5,298 nucleotides of DNA from NCBI GenBank assembly GCA_937996675.1, contig CALKUN010000130.1:1-5298 (forward strand), given 5' to 3'. The notes under the pieces were generated by a model. It saw only the letters and a list, made by a program, of their open reading frames with translations, was not told the origin of the DNA and did no database searches. A program made the translations under genes and the position numbers. Positions within the stretch are counted from its first letter, which is position 1. The number at the start of each line of letters is the position of its first letter. Source of the DNA: an uncultured Candidatus Saccharibacteria bacterium (GTDB lineage: Bacteria > Patescibacteriota > Saccharimonadia > CAILAD01 > GCA-016700035). Shown piece after piece: positions 4,408-5,298 of this stretch.

Positions 4408-5298
4408 ATTGGCACGCTTCGCAGTCTGGGTCGAGGATCGAGCAGACGTTGAGCTTTTCTTGGGTAGCTGAGACAGCGATCTCGCTCGAGTTGAGGTCGA
4501 GTGTACCTTGGGCGATAGCAGTTTCGGCCGGTGCAGGTGTTGGCTCGACGGTTGCAGTCGCGACAGCACGTGCAGTCGGGGCTGGCGCCGAAGCAGCTCC
4601 TGAAGTCGTAGTCTGTGAGACTGCCGACACAGGGCTGTTGCCAGTCGATCGCTTGTGAGTGTCACCAAAGGCAGCGGTGTCGACGGTAGACTTTTCTACC
4701 TGGCTGACGGCGAGGGTACGGAGGTAGTAGGTGGTCTTGAGACCGAGCTGCCAGGCGTAGGTGTAGATGTCGTTGAGCAGCTTACCGCTGGTACCACGGA
4801 CGAAGACATTGAGGCTTTGGCTCTGATCGATCCACTTGCCACGGTAGGCCGAGATCTTCATGAGCATGTTCGACGGGACTTCGAAGACTTCCTTATACTT
4901 GTCGCGGATATTGACCGGGATCTCAGTGATCTCTTGGATGCTGCCGTCGTAAAACTTCAGCTTGTCGCGCATCGTGTCGTCCCAGAGGTCGAGGGCCTTG
5001 AGGTCTTCCACGAGGTAGTTGTTGATGACAGTGAAGTCACCGGACATGTTGGCTTTGACGTAGAGGTTCTTGAAGGCTGGCTCGATACATGGGAAGCAGC
5101 CGACGATGTTTGAGATAGTCGCAGTTGGGGCGATCGCCATCATGTTGGAGTTGCGGATGCCGTGCTTCTTTACAGCTTCGCGGACAGGAGCCCAGTTGAG
5201 GCGGCTGGTACGAGCCACGTCGATCGGGAGGCCACGCTCTTCTTCGAGGAGGTCGAGCGTGTCGACCGGGAAGATGCCGCGGTCCCACTTGCTGCCCT
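4406..5298 (-). CDS. nrdA: Class I ribonucleotide reductase, alpha (large) subunit, C-terminal part
   Basis: This is the last 296 codons plus stop of the catalytic subunit; the 5' part lies beyond the right edge. The frame is open to the edge, beginning GSKWDRGIFP. A GTG at 5218 is an internal valine (DVARTSR), not the start. Landmarks in fragment numbering: IAPTATISNIVG (55-66), the beta-alpha barrel segment around the substrate phosphate site; a Cys67/Cys70 pair in GCFPCIEP; LGLKTTYYLRT with the radical-transfer tyrosine pair Tyr190-Tyr191; and a C-terminal CSILDPDCEACQ with Cys285, Cys292 and Cys295, which carries the swinging redox cysteines. Between the barrel end and the tail is an unusually long Ala/Thr/Pro/Ser-rich linker (about 204-282). 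The active-site cysteine segments and any ATP-cone are not in the window, so allosteric type cannot be judged. It is first in an operon with nrdB. Confidence 0.94.
   Translation of the reverse strand, partial: GSKWDRGIFPVDTLDLLEEERGLPIDVARTSRLNWAPVREAVKKHGIRNSNMMAIAPTATISNIVGCFPCIEPAFKNLYVKANMSGDFTVINNYLVEDLKALDLWDDTMRDKLKFYDGSIQEITEIPVNIRDKYKEVFEVPSNMLMKISAYRGKWIDQSQSLNVFVRGTSGKLLNDIYTYAWQLGLKTTYYLRTLAVSQVEKSTVDTAAFGDTHKRSTGNSPVSAVSQTTTSGAASAPAPTARAVATATVEPTPAPAETAIAQGTLDLNSSEIAVSATQEKLNVCSILDPDCEACQ

Noticed and set aside
4655..5113. A 152-codon acidic frame on the plus strand opposite nrdA
   Set aside because: Antisense to conserved NrdA sequence; the Val/Asp/Glu-rich composition is typical of the reverse complement of a GC-biased gene.
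4406..5218. Taking the GTG at 5218 as the start of a separate 270-residue protein
   Set aside because: The frame continues upstream with conserved NrdA sequence (GSKWDRGIFP...) to the window edge, so this is an internal codon of a truncated gene.
1..5298. CRISPR array, tRNA, rRNA, insertion sequence or attachment site
   Set aside because: No direct-repeat series, no cloverleaf or rRNA-like segment, no transposase or terminal inverted repeats were seen on either strand.

Overview
The window reads as one end of an assembled contig from an uncultured bacterium, most likely a Candidatus Saccharibacteria (TM7) or related Patescibacteria/CPR member. That assignment is inference. It rests on the DUF3048 protein type, the short compact genes, the nrdA-nrdB arrangement with a CEACQ tail, the use of the standard genetic code, and an LPXTG-type microprotein. 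The first 49 bases are not biological: they are an Illumina TruSeq-type i5 adapter with its 8-base index, left on the end of the contig.

Layout: (1) adapter remnant, 1-49. (2) A minus-strand block: the N-terminal 76 codons of a YbaK/EbsC-like (tRNA_edit) protein, 50-277, cut off by the adapter, lying downstream of a complete membrane-anchored glycoside hydrolase family 6 (cellulase-type) gene, 299-1444. (3) A regulatory intergenic region, 1445-1739, with two divergent sigma70-like promoters. The minus-strand one drives the GH6 gene. The plus-strand one is near-consensus and starts a roughly 104-nt leader containing a 47-nt hairpin. (4) The only plus-strand gene, 1740-1916, a 58-residue membrane protein with an LPVTG motif. 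(5) A bidirectional terminator, 1933-1971, shared with (6) the convergent minus-strand DUF3048 gene, 1985-3268. (7) A terminator, 3309-3338, abutting the DUF3048 promoter. (8) The class I ribonucleotide reductase operon on the minus strand: the 3' part of nrdA (296 codons, running off the right edge) and complete nrdB.

The RNR subunits work together: alpha holds the active site and beta the metal/tyrosyl-radical cofactor, for dNTP synthesis. The other genes look like cell-surface functions: a GH6 glucanase displayed on the membrane, a DUF3048 protein with an extracytoplasmic domain, and a tiny LPXTG-like surface peptide. Initiation signals are mixed. GH6, the microprotein and nrdB have clear Shine-Dalgarno sequences, whereas the YbaK-like and DUF3048 genes have extended -10 promoters placed so that their mRNAs would be leaderless or nearly so. 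The strongest candidate for something undescribed is the LPVTG microprotein with its structured leader.
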